Assembly: GCA_947498325.1 (NCBI GenBank)
Contig: CANMKE010000005.1
Coordinates: 186,001-250,000 of the forward strand
Direction: 5' to 3'
Length of the DNA: 64,000 nucleotides
Source of the DNA: an uncultured Persicobacter sp.
GTDB lineage: Bacteria; Bacteroidota; Bacteroidia; Cytophagales; Cyclobacteriaceae
Part shown: one piece after another, positions 9,346-19,498 of the stretch
How positions within the stretch are numbered: position 1 is the stretch's first letter
Layout: every line of letters begins with the position of its first letter
Position numbers and translations under genes: made by a program
Notes under the pieces: generated by a model
Seen by the model: the letters and a program-made list of their open reading frames with translations, nothing else
Told to the model about the DNA's origin: nothing
The model's database searches: none

Positions 9346-10428
9346 TTAGGGCTGTGTCGCGCAGCGGATAGGTAAGTGCTGATCATCCGCTCGGCTTCTT
9401 GCAGGCATCAATCTGGCATTCGGCGACTCAAAGCCTCCAACCCAAGTGGTAATTGGTGGAATGACAATCGTTGAAATAGGCAATCCTCGGGTCAGGACGG
9501 CTTGCACCCGCATCAATTGATCTTTGGTAATTCGTGTGGTGTAATCGCGATAATCCATCACATTTGTGTTCGTTCTGAATTCAGGAACTTCAGGACCCTC
9601 GGTACACTTTTCTGCCACACCTCCAGAACCATTGTTAATGTAACCATAGGTATCATCGCAAAAGTCAATATCATAAACGCCACTTAGCCCCGTTTGCGGA
9701 TCCGTCGCGGTACGCTCACAATTTCTTCCAAAAACATGAAATAAGCCCAGGATATGTCCCATTTCATGGGCCAACCACTCGCCGCCAAGTTTGGTCGTAT
9801 AGGTGTCCTCATTCGCGAAAATATACGGGAAGCCTATCCCATAGTGGTCTTTCACTTGCTGATCATAATTGCGCAGCGACTCCACAAGATAGACACTTGA
9901 GGTAAATCCAAGCATGGAATTTTGCTGATTCTGAAAATATGGAAATTCACCCCAGGCGGTTGTTTGGTAAAAATCATCATCAATAGGAATCATGCCCACC
10001 CTGACGCTCGAAAGATGATCAGAATTATCAACATAGGAGAAGTCAAGATTATTGTTACGAAAGCTCTCCTGAAACTCGCCAAAATCTCCCTCACCCAATC
10101 GGTGCACCACAATGGTATCAATCACTAAACTAACGCCCAATCGAGTAAATGCGGGATTTTCCAGATAGGCAGATTCATTATCAAATAAACGATTGACCTC
10201 CTTCACAATTTCTACCAAACGCCCTTCCATCACCTCAAAGTCCTCATCACTTTCTTCAATAAAATAATGAAAAGAAACAGGCACGTTATAAGTATCCATT
10301 CGGGGCGGAATTAAATTCCAGTAATAGCCACCCGTTCGATTTCGTTCCGAGGGACCAGGATCCGACTTCTGATTACAGCTAATACATAGAATAATTGCCA
10401 GTAAATATAGGGTTGGGTATTTCATCAA
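9346..10428 (-). CDS. M43 (pappalysin-like) zinc metalloprotease, lipoprotein
   Basis: Exported metzincin of 360 residues. An N-terminal lipoprotein-like signal ends at CISC (Cys18; the -3 position is Cys, slightly atypical). Catalytic zinc motif HEMGHILGLFH lies at about residues 216-226, followed by Cys-containing loops and a Met-turn in NVMDYRD near 290, both typical of M43/cytophagalysin proteases. Adhesion repeats and a type IX sorting domain are absent, so it is probably lipid-anchored rather than secreted. Met1 or Met2 may be the start. Confidence 0.9.
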   Translation of the reverse strand: MMKYPTLYLLAIILCISCNQKSDPGPSERNRTGGYYWNLIPPRMDTYNVPVSFHYFIEESDEDFEVMEGRLVEIVKEVNRLFDNESAYLENPAFTRLGVSLVIDTIVVHRLGEGDFGEFQESFRNNNLDFSYVDNSDHLSSVRVGMIPIDDDFYQTTAWGEFPYFQNQQNSMLGFTSSVYLVESLRNYDQQVKDHYGIGFPYIFANEDTYTTKLGGEWLAHEMGHILGLFHVFGRNCERTATDPQTGLSGVYDIDFCDDTYGYINNGSGGVAEKCTEGPEVPEFRTNTNVMDYRDYTTRITKDQLMRVQAVLTRGLPISTIVIPPITTWVGGFESPNARLMPARSRADDQHLPIRCATQP

Positions 10429-10760
10429 TAATCTTGGGTTAATGCTATCATTTTGTACGTTGAAAGCCCGTGAAAAAGTACACGCCGAGGCGAAAAAAAG
10501 TAGCTAAACCTATAAATTTGTTACAAATTCAAGTTCAAAAACTCGCCCAACCTTTTTTACATACTCTCCAATTTACTAAAACCACAATTATCAATAAACA
10601 AAAGTGGCTGATTTTTTCATCTACTGAATTTCTGACCTACATTTTTACGAAAAATCAATCAAAGATAATTATCAAAACAATTTATTGATTTACATCAGTT
10701 CAAGACCCACAATTTTCATGTAGTTTTGTCATTATTCACATAATCAATCTAAAATAATCA
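10429..10760. other. Intergenic region between divergent genes
   Basis: An AT-rich 332-base gap between the M43 protease and the transporter, which are transcribed away from each other. It holds a -7 promoter element for the transporter; no convincing gene or repeat was seen. Confidence 0.6.
10721..10728 (+). promoter_or_regulatory. Bacteroidota -7 promoter element
   Basis: TAGTTTTG matches the TAnnTTTG consensus used by the Bacteroidota primary sigma factor, 32 bases before the transporter ATG. No good -33 TTG lies at the expected distance, so the match is partial. Confidence 0.45.
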
Positions 10761-12371
10761 ATGGACTTTTCACATCTTTTTGAAATAGACTACTTTATAC
10801 TATTTCTCGTGATTGCGATAGGAATGCTGTTGGGACGGATCAAAATTAAAGGTGTTTCCTTTGATGCCTCGATGGTTATTTTTGTGGCACTTTTTTTCGG
10901 ACATTTGGGCTATTCTATCCCACCCATTTTTAAAACAATCGGGCTGATTCTTTTTATCCTGACGATAGGAATTCAGGCGGGTCCCGCCTTTTTTGATTCC
11001 TTTAGAACACAGGGATCAAAGTTAATTATTGTTGCAGTAACCATTGTCCTTTCAGGAGGCTTAACCGCTTTGGGTTGCGCCTATTTATTCGATATCGACC
11101 TGGCCATGGCCGTAGGTTTGTTCACAGGAGCACTGACATCCACACCAGGTTTAGCGGCAGCTATTGAAGCCACCAAAGGAGCTGGAGAAGCTTCGATCGG
11201 TTATGGTATTGCCTATCCGTTTGGTGTTATTGGCGTGATCTTGTTCTGTCGACTTTCCCCAAAATTCTTCCGCATCAATATTAAAGAAGAAGAAGAAAAA
11301 TATTATGAAGATGCCAAATCCAATTACCCTTCAATGCTCAACAAAAACTACATTGTAGATAACGAGCAAGTTTTTGGGAAACGTATCGGCGACTTGCTTT
11401 TCAACCGAATGACTGGCGCAAATATTTCACGCGTGATGAGTGAAGGCCACAGTATGGTTGCGGATAAAAATTACAGACTGAAAAAGGGTGACATTATCAA
11501 GGCTGTAGGAACAGACGACTCACTGGACAAAGTAGAAATGCTGATTGGCCCAACAACAGTTGTTGAGATTCCTAAATCTGAGGATTTTGATGCCCATTGG
11601 TTTACGGTGACTAACCGAAAAATCATTAACAAAGAATTGCAATCTTTGGCTTTACTTGAAAACTATAATGCACGGATTACACGTATTCGTCGTTCTGGTG
11701 TAGACATGACCCCTAACTACCGTTCGCGCCTTAAATTTGGTGACCGTGTGATGGTGGTTTCTGGAACAAGCAACACCGCTGCTGTTTCTCGATTAATTGG
11801 CAATGACAACAAAAGCCTCACGGTGGGAGATTTCTTCCCTGTTGCCGCCATTGCTGTTATTGGTATCCTTTTGGGAAATATTCATTTTGGAAACTTCAGT
11901 TTAGGACTGACAGGTGGCGTGTTGATTACCGCGCTTCTATTGTCATGGGTAGGAAAAACTGGCCCAATTCTTTGGAACATCGCAGGTCCAGCGAATGCTT
12001 TTTTACGTGAAATAGGCTTGCTGTTTTTCCTTGCTGCAGTAGGGACAAGCGCAGGAAGCAGCTTGGTGGCCACCATTGAAGCCAATGGATTCTCCCTCTT
12101 TATTTCAGGTGTAATGATTACAATGATCCCGATGATTTTAGCCATTACCATTGGTCGAATTCTGAAGATTAATTACCTCTCTCTTTTGGGTACGCTAACA
12201 GGGGGAATGACCTCTACACCAGGATTGAGTGCCGTAGATGGTATGACCGAAACCAATGCTCCGTCCGTAGCCTATGCGACAGTTTACCCATTTGCAATGG
12301 TAATTTTGGTGATTGTCGCTCAAATTATGGGCCACCTTTATGAGCTTGCAACCACGGGCGCAGCTTTCTAA
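10761..12371 (+). CDS. AspT/YidE-type putative antiporter with TrkA-C domains
   Basis: Integral membrane transporter of 536 residues. Two homologous membrane halves, each carrying TSTPGL (about 131-136 and 475-480), flank a cytoplasmic insert at about 175-355 resembling two TrkA-C (RCK-C) ligand-binding domains. This is the architecture of the aspartate:alanine exchanger family (AAEx), including E. coli YidE and YbjL. Known members exchange aspartate for alanine or export dicarboxylates such as succinate; the substrate here cannot be decided. It is a single-gene unit ending in a bidirectional terminator. Confidence 0.88.
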   Translation: MDFSHLFEIDYFILFLVIAIGMLLGRIKIKGVSFDASMVIFVALFFGHLGYSIPPIFKTIGLILFILTIGIQAGPAFFDSFRTQGSKLIIVAVTIVLSGGLTALGCAYLFDIDLAMAVGLFTGALTSTPGLAAAIEATKGAGEASIGYGIAYPFGVIGVILFCRLSPKFFRINIKEEEEKYYEDAKSNYPSMLNKNYIVDNEQVFGKRIGDLLFNRMTGANISRVMSEGHSMVADKNYRLKKGDIIKAVGTDDSLDKVEMLIGPTTVVEIPKSEDFDAHWFTVTNRKIINKELQSLALLENYNARITRIRRSGVDMTPNYRSRLKFGDRVMVVSGTSNTAAVSRLIGNDNKSLTVGDFFPVAAIAVIGILLGNIHFGNFSLGLTGGVLITALLLSWVGKTGPILWNIAGPANAFLREIGLLFFLAAVGTSAGSSLVATIEANGFSLFISGVMITMIPMILAITIGRILKINYLSLLGTLTGGMTSTPGLSAVDGMTETNAPSVAYATVYPFAMVILVIVAQIMGHLYELATTGAAF

Positions 12372-12448
12372 AATTTGCGGATTTAAAACAAACCGTTATA
12401 CAAAACCAGGGGATTCAAAATTGCTACTGGTCAATTCAAATAAACGTC

Positions 12449-12482
12449 AAAAAAAGGAGTGCTATGAAGCACTCCTTTTTTT
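12449..12482. terminator. Bidirectional terminator
   Basis: Stem GGAGTGC/GCACTCC with a TATGAA loop, A-run before and T-run after. It lies between the converging transporter and peroxidase genes and overlaps the first base or two of the peroxidase stop codon. Confidence 0.9.
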
Positions 12483-13839
12483 ATATCCCCTCACATCCCA
12501 AATCCATTTTTGATTGTTGGTCGTTGTTCGGGAAACAATTATTTGAAGGTAAAACATCAGGAACAAAACGGCGCAAATTGGGATCATACAGGCCGTTCTC
12601 TATAAAATCAGTGAGCTGATTAATCTCTTCCGCTGATAAATTCAATCCCACAAATGCAGGTGACAACTGACCTTGCTGAACTTCAGGCTGATCCGCTTTA
12701 GCCAAATTCTTGTATTCAATCACTTCCCTAACTGACTTATAACTTCCGCCATGCCCCAAAAATGGCGAATCTTTCAGGTTATATAATTGAGGTGTTCTGA
12801 ATTTAAAATTATCCTTTGGGTTCTTGGTAAAGCCCCCTCTTCCTAATCGGCTATCGAGCGGTACAGTACCAATTCTGCCATTTTCAGGCATATCACTCAT
12901 GCCTAAAGCATGGAACCCGTCAGAGTTCAAAGCTGGACCCGTATGGCAACTCACACAATTTGCCTTCCCAAAAAACAAAATAGCCCCCTGTTTTTGTTCA
13001 TGCGATAATGCCTGCTGATTGCCCCGTAAATATTGTTGAAATGGTGCTTGCTCCGCTGTAATGGTGCGCTCATATGCCGCAATGGCCATGCCTGCGGTTT
13101 CGGCATTACAACGGTCTTTTTTCGGCAAATTCGCATAGGCGTCGTCGAACAATTTTCCGTAAGTGGCATCATCTTGCAACCATTCTTTGATTTCCAGTCG
13201 ATGCACTGCAAGGCCTGCAATTGCCTGTGTTTCCACACCTTTAAAACCCAAATGATTCACCGCTTTCGGACTGCCTTCAGTCCATTGCGCTTCAGTCCCA
13301 GAATTCTGCCCTTCGGCACCAAACTGACCATTCCACAAAACCAATTCAGTAAATGCAACATTTAAAACGGTCGGTGAACGTACCGACTGAACATCGGCAG
13401 AATCAGCCTGTGTATGTTCACTTAAAATTCTTCCTTCTCCCCGCACACCAAATCCATCACCGCCTTCGCCAATACCCTGCATCATACCCGCCTGAAATCC
13501 CGCATCTGCATGATGACAGCTCGCACAGGAATAAGTTTCTGCATTTTCAACATATTTAGGTTTGGTACCAATGGCAGTTTCATGAAAAAGAAACTTCCCG
13601 AGTGCTATTTTCTCCTTGGTAATCGGATTTTTAGGGTCCTGAGGAATATTACTGAAGTCGGATGAGGATGGTAACTGAAAAAATGATACCCCTTGTTGTT
13701 GCCCATGCACCTCCAGTAAACTGTTTAATTGCTGATCCAAATTTACGTCAGGCAATTTCTGATCCTTTGAATTATTGGAACAAGAAAGCTGAACAAAGCT
13801 TATCAGCAGTAAGAAATATATGAGGGAAAATTGTTTCAT
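12481..13839 (-). CDS. Di-haem cytochrome c peroxidase family lipoprotein
   Basis: Periplasmic or outer-surface CCP/MauG-family protein of 452 residues. The ATG at 13839 gives a lipoprotein signal with Cys at VQLSC; the in-frame ATG at 13866 adds residues ahead of it. Two c-type haem sites are visible: CASCH near residue 106 (low-potential haem) and CVSCH near 296 (electron-accepting haem). The intervening sequence and GMSDMPENGRIG region fit the bacterial peroxidase fold. It would reduce peroxide with electrons from a small cytochrome; a MauG-like oxidase role is an alternative. No obvious partner gene lies beside it. Confidence 0.92.
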   Translation of the reverse strand: MKQFSLIYFLLLISFVQLSCSNNSKDQKLPDVNLDQQLNSLLEVHGQQQGVSFFQLPSSSDFSNIPQDPKNPITKEKIALGKFLFHETAIGTKPKYVENAETYSCASCHHADAGFQAGMMQGIGEGGDGFGVRGEGRILSEHTQADSADVQSVRSPTVLNVAFTELVLWNGQFGAEGQNSGTEAQWTEGSPKAVNHLGFKGVETQAIAGLAVHRLEIKEWLQDDATYGKLFDDAYANLPKKDRCNAETAGMAIAAYERTITAEQAPFQQYLRGNQQALSHEQKQGAILFFGKANCVSCHTGPALNSDGFHALGMSDMPENGRIGTVPLDSRLGRGGFTKNPKDNFKFRTPQLYNLKDSPFLGHGGSYKSVREVIEYKNLAKADQPEVQQGQLSPAFVGLNLSAEEINQLTDFIENGLYDPNLRRFVPDVLPSNNCFPNNDQQSKMDLGCEGI

Positions 13840-14153
13840 AGCATCTTTTTCTTGAATAAACACCAATTTCTACCCAAGCGTTGAGGCAATAGCAGCAGTT
13901 ATAGAAGAAATAATTGAATGTAGGATAAAAAAAAGAATAAGATTACCAATACATTCAAAATGACCACTTTAAAGGACCTTCCGACAGGAAAAATCCTGCT
14001 GAAGCAGTGTCAAAAGTTCGACCTCTAATAAAATTTTAAACAATCGTTAGGGATATAACCTACAAAAAGCACTTAATTAGTATAGGGTTTTTTCAAAAAA
14101 ATCTTATCAACAACTAAAACCAACAACATTACTCATTTATAATTCAATCAATT
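13840..14153. other. Intergenic region
   Basis: A 314-base gap between divergent genes. It contains a weak palindromic word (CTGCT-GA-AGCAG at 13996-14007) that recurs at 46329-46340. No gene was recognised. Confidence 0.5.
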
Positions 14154-14750
14154 ATGAATAAGCTAACAACAATCTGGATGATCATTTTTGTAATGATTGC
14201 CAATGTCGCTTTTGCACAAGGGACAATTACCACGGAACAGACTGATCAACCTCTTACAAAAAAAGAGCAACGCAGACTTGCCAAGCAGCAGAAAAAAATA
14301 GCGGAAGCGGAACAAGAAGCCATACAAGCTGAAATCACCAAACAGATGATAGAAAGCGGCGCGTTCGTGCTTGAGTCACATACCCTTTACAACAAGTATG
14401 GCAGAACAGCGATGGTGAATTCAAACACGAATTTTATCTCCATTGCACAGGAAGAAGGGGTTATGCAGCTCGCTTTTCAGAATATTCCTGTGGGCATAAA
14501 CGGAATAGGCGGCGTCACCTGGGAGGGTAAAGTTAATAAGTATGAATTCAAAGAGAATAAGCATGGAGGCTATATGGTGAGCTTCAGCTTGTTTGGGTCT
14601 GCAGGAAATTTTGACGTTACCATGACTGTTATGGCCTCTGGACAAGCAACAGCGCGTATCCGAGGCAATTGGTCTTCGGAATTAAAATATCAGGGCGACT
14701 TGGTTCCTGTGAACAAAAGCAGAGTATATAAAGGCTTTTCGAGATTCTAA
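14154..14750 (+). CDS. DUF4251 domain protein, exported
   Basis: A 198-residue protein with a signal peptide ending near AFAQ (residue 22), a Lys/Glu/Gln-rich helical stretch at about 35-65, and a DUF4251-like beta domain at about 75-195 (NSNTNFISI, FQNIPVGINGIGG, KNKHGGYMVSF). The family is common in Bacteroidota and has no known function. It is followed by a terminator and stands alone. Confidence 0.8.
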   Translation: MNKLTTIWMIIFVMIANVAFAQGTITTEQTDQPLTKKEQRRLAKQQKKIAEAEQEAIQAEITKQMIESGAFVLESHTLYNKYGRTAMVNSNTNFISIAQEEGVMQLAFQNIPVGINGIGGVTWEGKVNKYEFKENKHGGYMVSFSLFGSAGNFDVTMTVMASGQATARIRGNWSSELKYQGDLVPVNKSRVYKGFSRF

Positions 14751-14802
14751 AAGTACCATTATTCAAATCAGGGGTGATCTACTCCTTAAAAGATTGCCCT
14801 GA

Positions 14803-14827
14803 AGCCACCTCAACAGGTGGCTTTTTT
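14803..14827. terminator. Terminator overlapping the 3' end of the convergent MFS gene
   Basis: Stem AGCCACCT/AGGTGGCT followed by a T-run ends the DUF4251 transcript. The stop and last codons of the opposing transporter gene (ending at 14810) lie inside the hairpin. Confidence 0.85.
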
Positions 14828-16048
14828 GGCCTTCATCTGGTTTGTTGCGCTATTTTTTGCCAAGCTGAAACGCGTCAGCAAAGACAAAACAATGGCGAGC
14901 ATAATCAAGCCTGCCATCGCCACAAAAAGGTAGGCGGTAGTAAATACCGACACAAAAATGATCGGCGCCATAGAACAAGCAAACACCATTAAGGTCGAGT
15001 TGAGGCTCTTGGCGGTCCCCATTCGCTCGGCGCCATAAATTTCAGCCCACAGGGCGGTCCCACAAATGCTCCCGAAGCTCAAACTTCCTCCAAGAACAAA
15101 AAGCAACAAATACAACACCCAAACCTGTTTCACGAAAATTAGGCAGGCCATCATCATGATTATCGGCCATAAAAAGTAAGGTAATAATCGACTCGCCGAC
15201 CATCGATCAATCAATGGTCCTGTACTGATTGAACTCAGAATACGCGCCACCCCGAACCCCACAAAACCTGTCGCATACATGGGCAAACTCCAGGATTTTA
15301 TCTCCAGCAAACTACTATGGTGAATCATGATCCCTGCTGCTAAAAATGGGCAGAAAACAAGGGTAACCGCATAAAGCCAATAGGACGGGCTGCGCAGCAA
15401 TTCGCGAATAAATTTTTTGTTGGAGCCTTTGGACTGTGCCGTGGTGGCAATGGTGGCAAAAAGATCGACCTTGCCCACCAACAGATAAGCGATGAAGGGA
15501 AAAACCACCGCCTGAATAACCGCCAAGGCGCTCCAAAGCGTCGTCCATTCAAAAGTGTTGATCAATACCACCAATCCGATGGGTGCCAAAACTTCTCCTA
15601 CTGACATTCCGAGAGCAGCAATTGATAACGCTTTTCCCCGATCAGCTTTAAAATATTTCCCCATGGCTGCCGCACCAATCAGCGGCATCATGCCTTGCCC
15701 GGTCAGGCGCAGCCCAAAAATGGCAATGCCCAACATCCAAACAGATTGCACCTGCCCCATCAGCAAACAAAAACATGCCGCCAGCAGGGCAAACAACCCA
15801 CTGCATTTTCGAAGGTCGATCCGATCTACCACTGGGCCGATAACAGACAATAAGACCCCTGCCGCAAAAGACGATACAGCGTAGATATAAGCAAAAGTGG
15901 CCGCATCAATGGCAAGCCGAGTACAAAACTGAGGAATGAATAGACTTAAAAAAAAGCTCTGTCCAACAGATGAAAAGAAATAATGGATGACACCATAACT
16001 GACTACCTGTGGTGATTTTTTGAGAAGGTTGAAATAGGAATTTTTCAT
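14810..16048 (-). CDS. MFS transporter
   Basis: Major facilitator of about 412 residues with 12 predicted membrane segments. The ATG at 16048 is chosen because an in-frame ATG at 16087 adds a non-matching extension. Typical features are the loop after TM2 with DRIDLRKC, an RLTGQGMMPLIG stretch in TM4 and a second-half IDRWSASRLLP loop. The overall pattern recalls monocarboxylate/oxalate:formate-type carriers; the substrate is unknown. It lies 77 bases downstream of the DUF5686 gene in the same direction and may share its transcript. Confidence 0.87.
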   Translation of the reverse strand: MKNSYFNLLKKSPQVVSYGVIHYFFSSVGQSFFLSLFIPQFCTRLAIDAATFAYIYAVSSFAAGVLLSVIGPVVDRIDLRKCSGLFALLAACFCLLMGQVQSVWMLGIAIFGLRLTGQGMMPLIGAAAMGKYFKADRGKALSIAALGMSVGEVLAPIGLVVLINTFEWTTLWSALAVIQAVVFPFIAYLLVGKVDLFATIATTAQSKGSNKKFIRELLRSPSYWLYAVTLVFCPFLAAGIMIHHSSLLEIKSWSLPMYATGFVGFGVARILSSISTGPLIDRWSASRLLPYFLWPIIMMMACLIFVKQVWVLYLLLFVLGGSLSFGSICGTALWAEIYGAERMGTAKSLNSTLMVFACSMAPIIFVSVFTTAYLFVAMAGLIMLAIVLSLLTRFSLAKNSATNQMKAKKATC

Positions 16049-16125
16049 ACACTGACTTTGATGCCACAAAGCTATGAAAAATTTCAATCCTATTGTCTTC
16101 CCTAACGGTTTTACTGATGGCTGCT

Positions 16126-18636
16126 TTAAAACTTCACGGCAAAGCCAACCTTGAAACTGCCCCTACTTACTGGATAAGGCTGGTTCAGGTAAGTGAATCT
16201 ATGCCAATACTGAATAAAAAACAGTCTGAAAATATTCTCCAGCCCATAGCCAAAACTAACATAAGGCGTGCCTGGCTCAAAGGTTGCAAAGCTCGCCTGT
16301 GCTTCTTCGGCATTTCGAGCAGCTTTAACCAAATAATTTTCATTCAACAATTTATTTTCATCACTCAATCCGCCCCAGGCAAAATCCCCTTCAATAAGAA
16401 TCCGTGCTTTGGTAACCTTATTCAGCCACCGCAAACCAGGAATCCGTCCCATAATGGTCCCATTGAAATAATGCTTAACATTTGCGGTAACAAATTGATC
16501 ACTCACAAATTCAAAGGAATTCATCATTTGGCTGGTCCCGACCAGGTAAGCCAAACTCCCATTCCCCTGATGAACATTCAATAAAGGATAAGGCAAAGGA
16601 TTAAACACCTTTCCCACGGTAATATTATAGGAGGTTTCACCGAAAAGCAATAATGGGGAATTATTGTTCCTGAGATTGAAAATCAAACGATGATACGGTA
16701 AGGTTTCAGATTGATAATCTGCAACGCCATAGGCATATTTAAGCTCCAGAACAGGGAAGCGCTGTGCCCCATTTCGTATCAGTCGGAAATTTTTATTGGC
16801 CACTGTTTTGTCTTCAAAACTCCAGCGCAAGCCTACATTCCCCTCAAAAGTTTTAATTTTCCCTATCCGCTCAATCTCAGAAATCGCCTCCTGATTGGCC
16901 TGTTCCAAATGGTACATCCGCCCATTGGCCGTAAAGATCCAATCTCTATTGAAGCGCAACGAATAATCAATATCCACTTTCTCAATATAAAAAGGATTTC
17001 GAATCGCTAAATTCCCCCATTGTGTAAAGCGAAGGTTTAACTCATAGGGATCTGCCCCAAACTGGCTCATCGACAGTGGCATCAGATCATTAATGTATTG
17101 AATTCCAAGCACATGATAATCCTCCCTGCTGAAAATATATTTGGTACTGAGCAAACTTTTAAAATGGTGATCTTTCAGCCCATATCCTCCATAGCCACGA
17201 AAATACCAATGCTTGGTACCGAAGGTCGATCGTGCGCCCAAACCAAGCCGTAAACCTTCCACATTGTTATACAGCAAAAAACCGAGGTAATTCCCCACAT
17301 CATAACGGTCACCATCAAAGAATCCACTCGTCATGGCATTCACCACCTTGGAAACCAAACCAATACTGCTTCGGTTTTCCATGGCACTGATCGCTTTAAT
17401 GTGTTGCGAGAAATCTGTAACCGTCACATTGAACATGGTATCCATGGCGCCTATCGTACTTTCAGCAGGAATATCAGTCCGAAACGATTCCACTTCCACA
17501 TACCCTTGCGCTGCTTCGAGATCATTCACGGAAAAATTCATCATGATTTTCGGTACGCCAGGAATACCTGAAATACGCTGCTGATAATTGACCTGTGAGC
17601 TCTGATAATAGCCCAGCTGGTTTTTATAGAATGACTGTGTATAAAAAAAGCCTTCCAAAAAGTTAATCCCCGAAGTGTTGGGTAATTTCATCTCTACCCG
17701 CAGCAAGGCATAATCCGCTTTATTGATCCATAAATAGCCTTCAAAAAATATTCCTGACCGAATTTTGGGTTCAAAAAGAATTTTATAGGTCACATCCGCT
17801 CCAATAACTTCTGTACTGTCCATCAGCCACATATTGTAATTGGCCCGCCAAAAGTTGGAAAGCGGCGACGCAATCGCCTTGTCAAGGACAATGACATTAT
17901 TCTGAAAAAGATTATCAATCCGATAGCGCTGATCACCCAACACAGCACCAAAAATACTCTGCGCATCAAAGCCCATTCCCTTGCGGGTATTTGAAATATT
18001 TTCCTCCAATACCTGACCGCCACCTCGTCCTTGCCGCAGGGTGGTTCCTTCAGCGGCAAATATCGGTATCGGCAAATTCCCCGACCGCACATCTTCAGGA
18101 ATATCATAATATTCACTGATGATCTTCTCGGCCTCCTTGCCCATCCGCTTGTACAGCTCCCGATCGCCGAGGTCCTTCATATATAACAAAGACTCATTCT
18201 TGCGGGTACCGTGCCAACCTTCCTGAAAACGCTGAACCTGCCCTTCCGAGCGGCGAATACATTCCCTGATAATTTCAAAAGCTGGATTTTCTTTCGCCTT
18301 AAAAACCACTTCTGTCAGTTCCTGACGCTCAAACTCCAAATGTACTTTCAAAAAATCCTCGACCATATCTGCTGAAATCGCAATGGACTGAGAACGGTAA
18401 CCAATAAATTTAACAATCAGTGAATCAGGTAAATTCTCCGCAGGAATCAGCATCTTAAAGTCCCCTTGAGGGCCTGTTTCTGCTCCCACCATGGGGTTGG
18501 ATTTCAGGTACACATTTGCAAAAGGAATGGATTCTTCTGTTCCTAACTCGCTAACACGCCCCTTGAGGGTGAAATTTTGGGCACAGACGGCGGAAGAAAA
18601 TAAAATGGCGAATAAAACAAGCAGAAGTTTAGGCAA
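16126..18636 (-). CDS. DUF5686 outer-membrane protein with CarboxypepD_reg-like domain
   Basis: An 836-residue exported protein: signal peptide ending VCAQ, a carboxypeptidase-regulatory-like beta-sandwich at about 22-105 (GRVSELGTEESIPFANVYLK), a helical and beta region with the family's RRSEGQVQRFQ block near 125, then a long aromatic-rich C-terminal part ending KVGFAVKF as in outer-membrane beta-barrels. The family (DUF5686) is widespread in Bacteroidota and uncharacterised. The N-terminal domain is shared with SusC-like receptors, but there is no plug domain. Confidence 0.9.
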   Translation of the reverse strand: MPKLLLVLFAILFSSAVCAQNFTLKGRVSELGTEESIPFANVYLKSNPMVGAETGPQGDFKMLIPAENLPDSLIVKFIGYRSQSIAISADMVEDFLKVHLEFERQELTEVVFKAKENPAFEIIRECIRRSEGQVQRFQEGWHGTRKNESLLYMKDLGDRELYKRMGKEAEKIISEYYDIPEDVRSGNLPIPIFAAEGTTLRQGRGGGQVLEENISNTRKGMGFDAQSIFGAVLGDQRYRIDNLFQNNVIVLDKAIASPLSNFWRANYNMWLMDSTEVIGADVTYKILFEPKIRSGIFFEGYLWINKADYALLRVEMKLPNTSGINFLEGFFYTQSFYKNQLGYYQSSQVNYQQRISGIPGVPKIMMNFSVNDLEAAQGYVEVESFRTDIPAESTIGAMDTMFNVTVTDFSQHIKAISAMENRSSIGLVSKVVNAMTSGFFDGDRYDVGNYLGFLLYNNVEGLRLGLGARSTFGTKHWYFRGYGGYGLKDHHFKSLLSTKYIFSREDYHVLGIQYINDLMPLSMSQFGADPYELNLRFTQWGNLAIRNPFYIEKVDIDYSLRFNRDWIFTANGRMYHLEQANQEAISEIERIGKIKTFEGNVGLRWSFEDKTVANKNFRLIRNGAQRFPVLELKYAYGVADYQSETLPYHRLIFNLRNNNSPLLLFGETSYNITVGKVFNPLPYPLLNVHQGNGSLAYLVGTSQMMNSFEFVSDQFVTANVKHYFNGTIMGRIPGLRWLNKVTKARILIEGDFAWGGLSDENKLLNENYLVKAARNAEEAQASFATFEPGTPYVSFGYGLENIFRLFFIQYWHRFTYLNQPYPVSRGSFKVGFAVKF

Positions 18637-18708
18637 GAGATGCGGATTAAAGGGTCATAATAGGTTGTCAAGCTTGCCTTAAATTACGGCTTTTATAAAA
18701 AATGACAT

Positions 18709-18740
18709 AAAAAAAGCCTATCTCTTTTACGAAATAGGCC
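18709..18740 (-). terminator. Terminator after BI-1 gene
   Basis: Stem GCCTAT/ATAGGC with a T-run on the minus strand, about 20 bases beyond the BI-1 stop. Confidence 0.75.
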
Positions 18741-18760
18741 AATCAATTGATGAATTAATA

Positions 18761-19498
18761 TTATCTGCGATTTCCTAACACTCTTAAAAGCATAATGAAC
18801 AAGTTAATGAAATCAAGATAAAGGCTTAAAGCCCCCAAAATTGCCATTTTACTTGCATTACCTGCTCCTACTGAAGAAACACTGTAAGAGATATTTTTCA
18901 GTTTTTGGGTATCATACGCGACCAAACCTGTGAAAATCAAAACGCCCACGTAGGAAATAATCATGGATAAACCACTGCTTCCGATAAATACATTCACCAG
19001 CGAAGCAATAATAATCCCTACAAGTCCCATCATTAAAAGGCTTCCGAGGTTGGTTAAATCCTTTTTGGTTACCATACCATAAACACTCATCAGTCCAAAA
19101 GTACCCGCTGTAATTAAGAAGGTTGAATAAACGGACGATTGGGTGTAGGCCATCAAAATCACACTCAACGTCAATCCGTTAAGTGCACTGTAAAGTGCAA
19201 ATAATCCTTTGGCCGCCAATGGCGACAACTTATTGATCATCCCTGAGATGACAAAGACCAACCCTAACTCAGCGATGATCAAGGCCCAAATTCCCATCCC
19301 TGATACAATACTGAATAGGAATTCAGAGTTGAAAGTAAGGTAGGCAAACAAGGCGGTAATGAGCAACCCTAATGTCATCCAGCCATAAACATGCTGCATG
19401 AAAACCCGAGAGGCAGCCTCTACATGGGAAGTCCCATGAGAAAAGGTTGAACCACTTCGAGAAGCTTGGCGTTGGTTATTCCAATTTGAATTTTCCAT
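18761..19498 (-). CDS. Bax inhibitor-1/YccA family membrane protein
   Basis: A 245-residue protein with about seven membrane helices after a 35-residue polar N-terminus. The SVYGMVTKKDLTNLG loop and the C-terminal ALSLYLDFINLFIMLLR segment are hallmarks of the BI-1/YccA/YbhL family. Characterised homologues are pH-sensitive calcium leak channels or modulators of the FtsH protease. It stands alone with a terminator behind it. Confidence 0.93.
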   Translation of the reverse strand: MENSNWNNQRQASRSGSTFSHGTSHVEAASRVFMQHVYGWMTLGLLITALFAYLTFNSEFLFSIVSGMGIWALIIAELGLVFVISGMINKLSPLAAKGLFALYSALNGLTLSVILMAYTQSSVYSTFLITAGTFGLMSVYGMVTKKDLTNLGSLLMMGLVGIIIASLVNVFIGSSGLSMIISYVGVLIFTGLVAYDTQKLKNISYSVSSVGAGNASKMAILGALSLYLDFINLFIMLLRVLGNRR

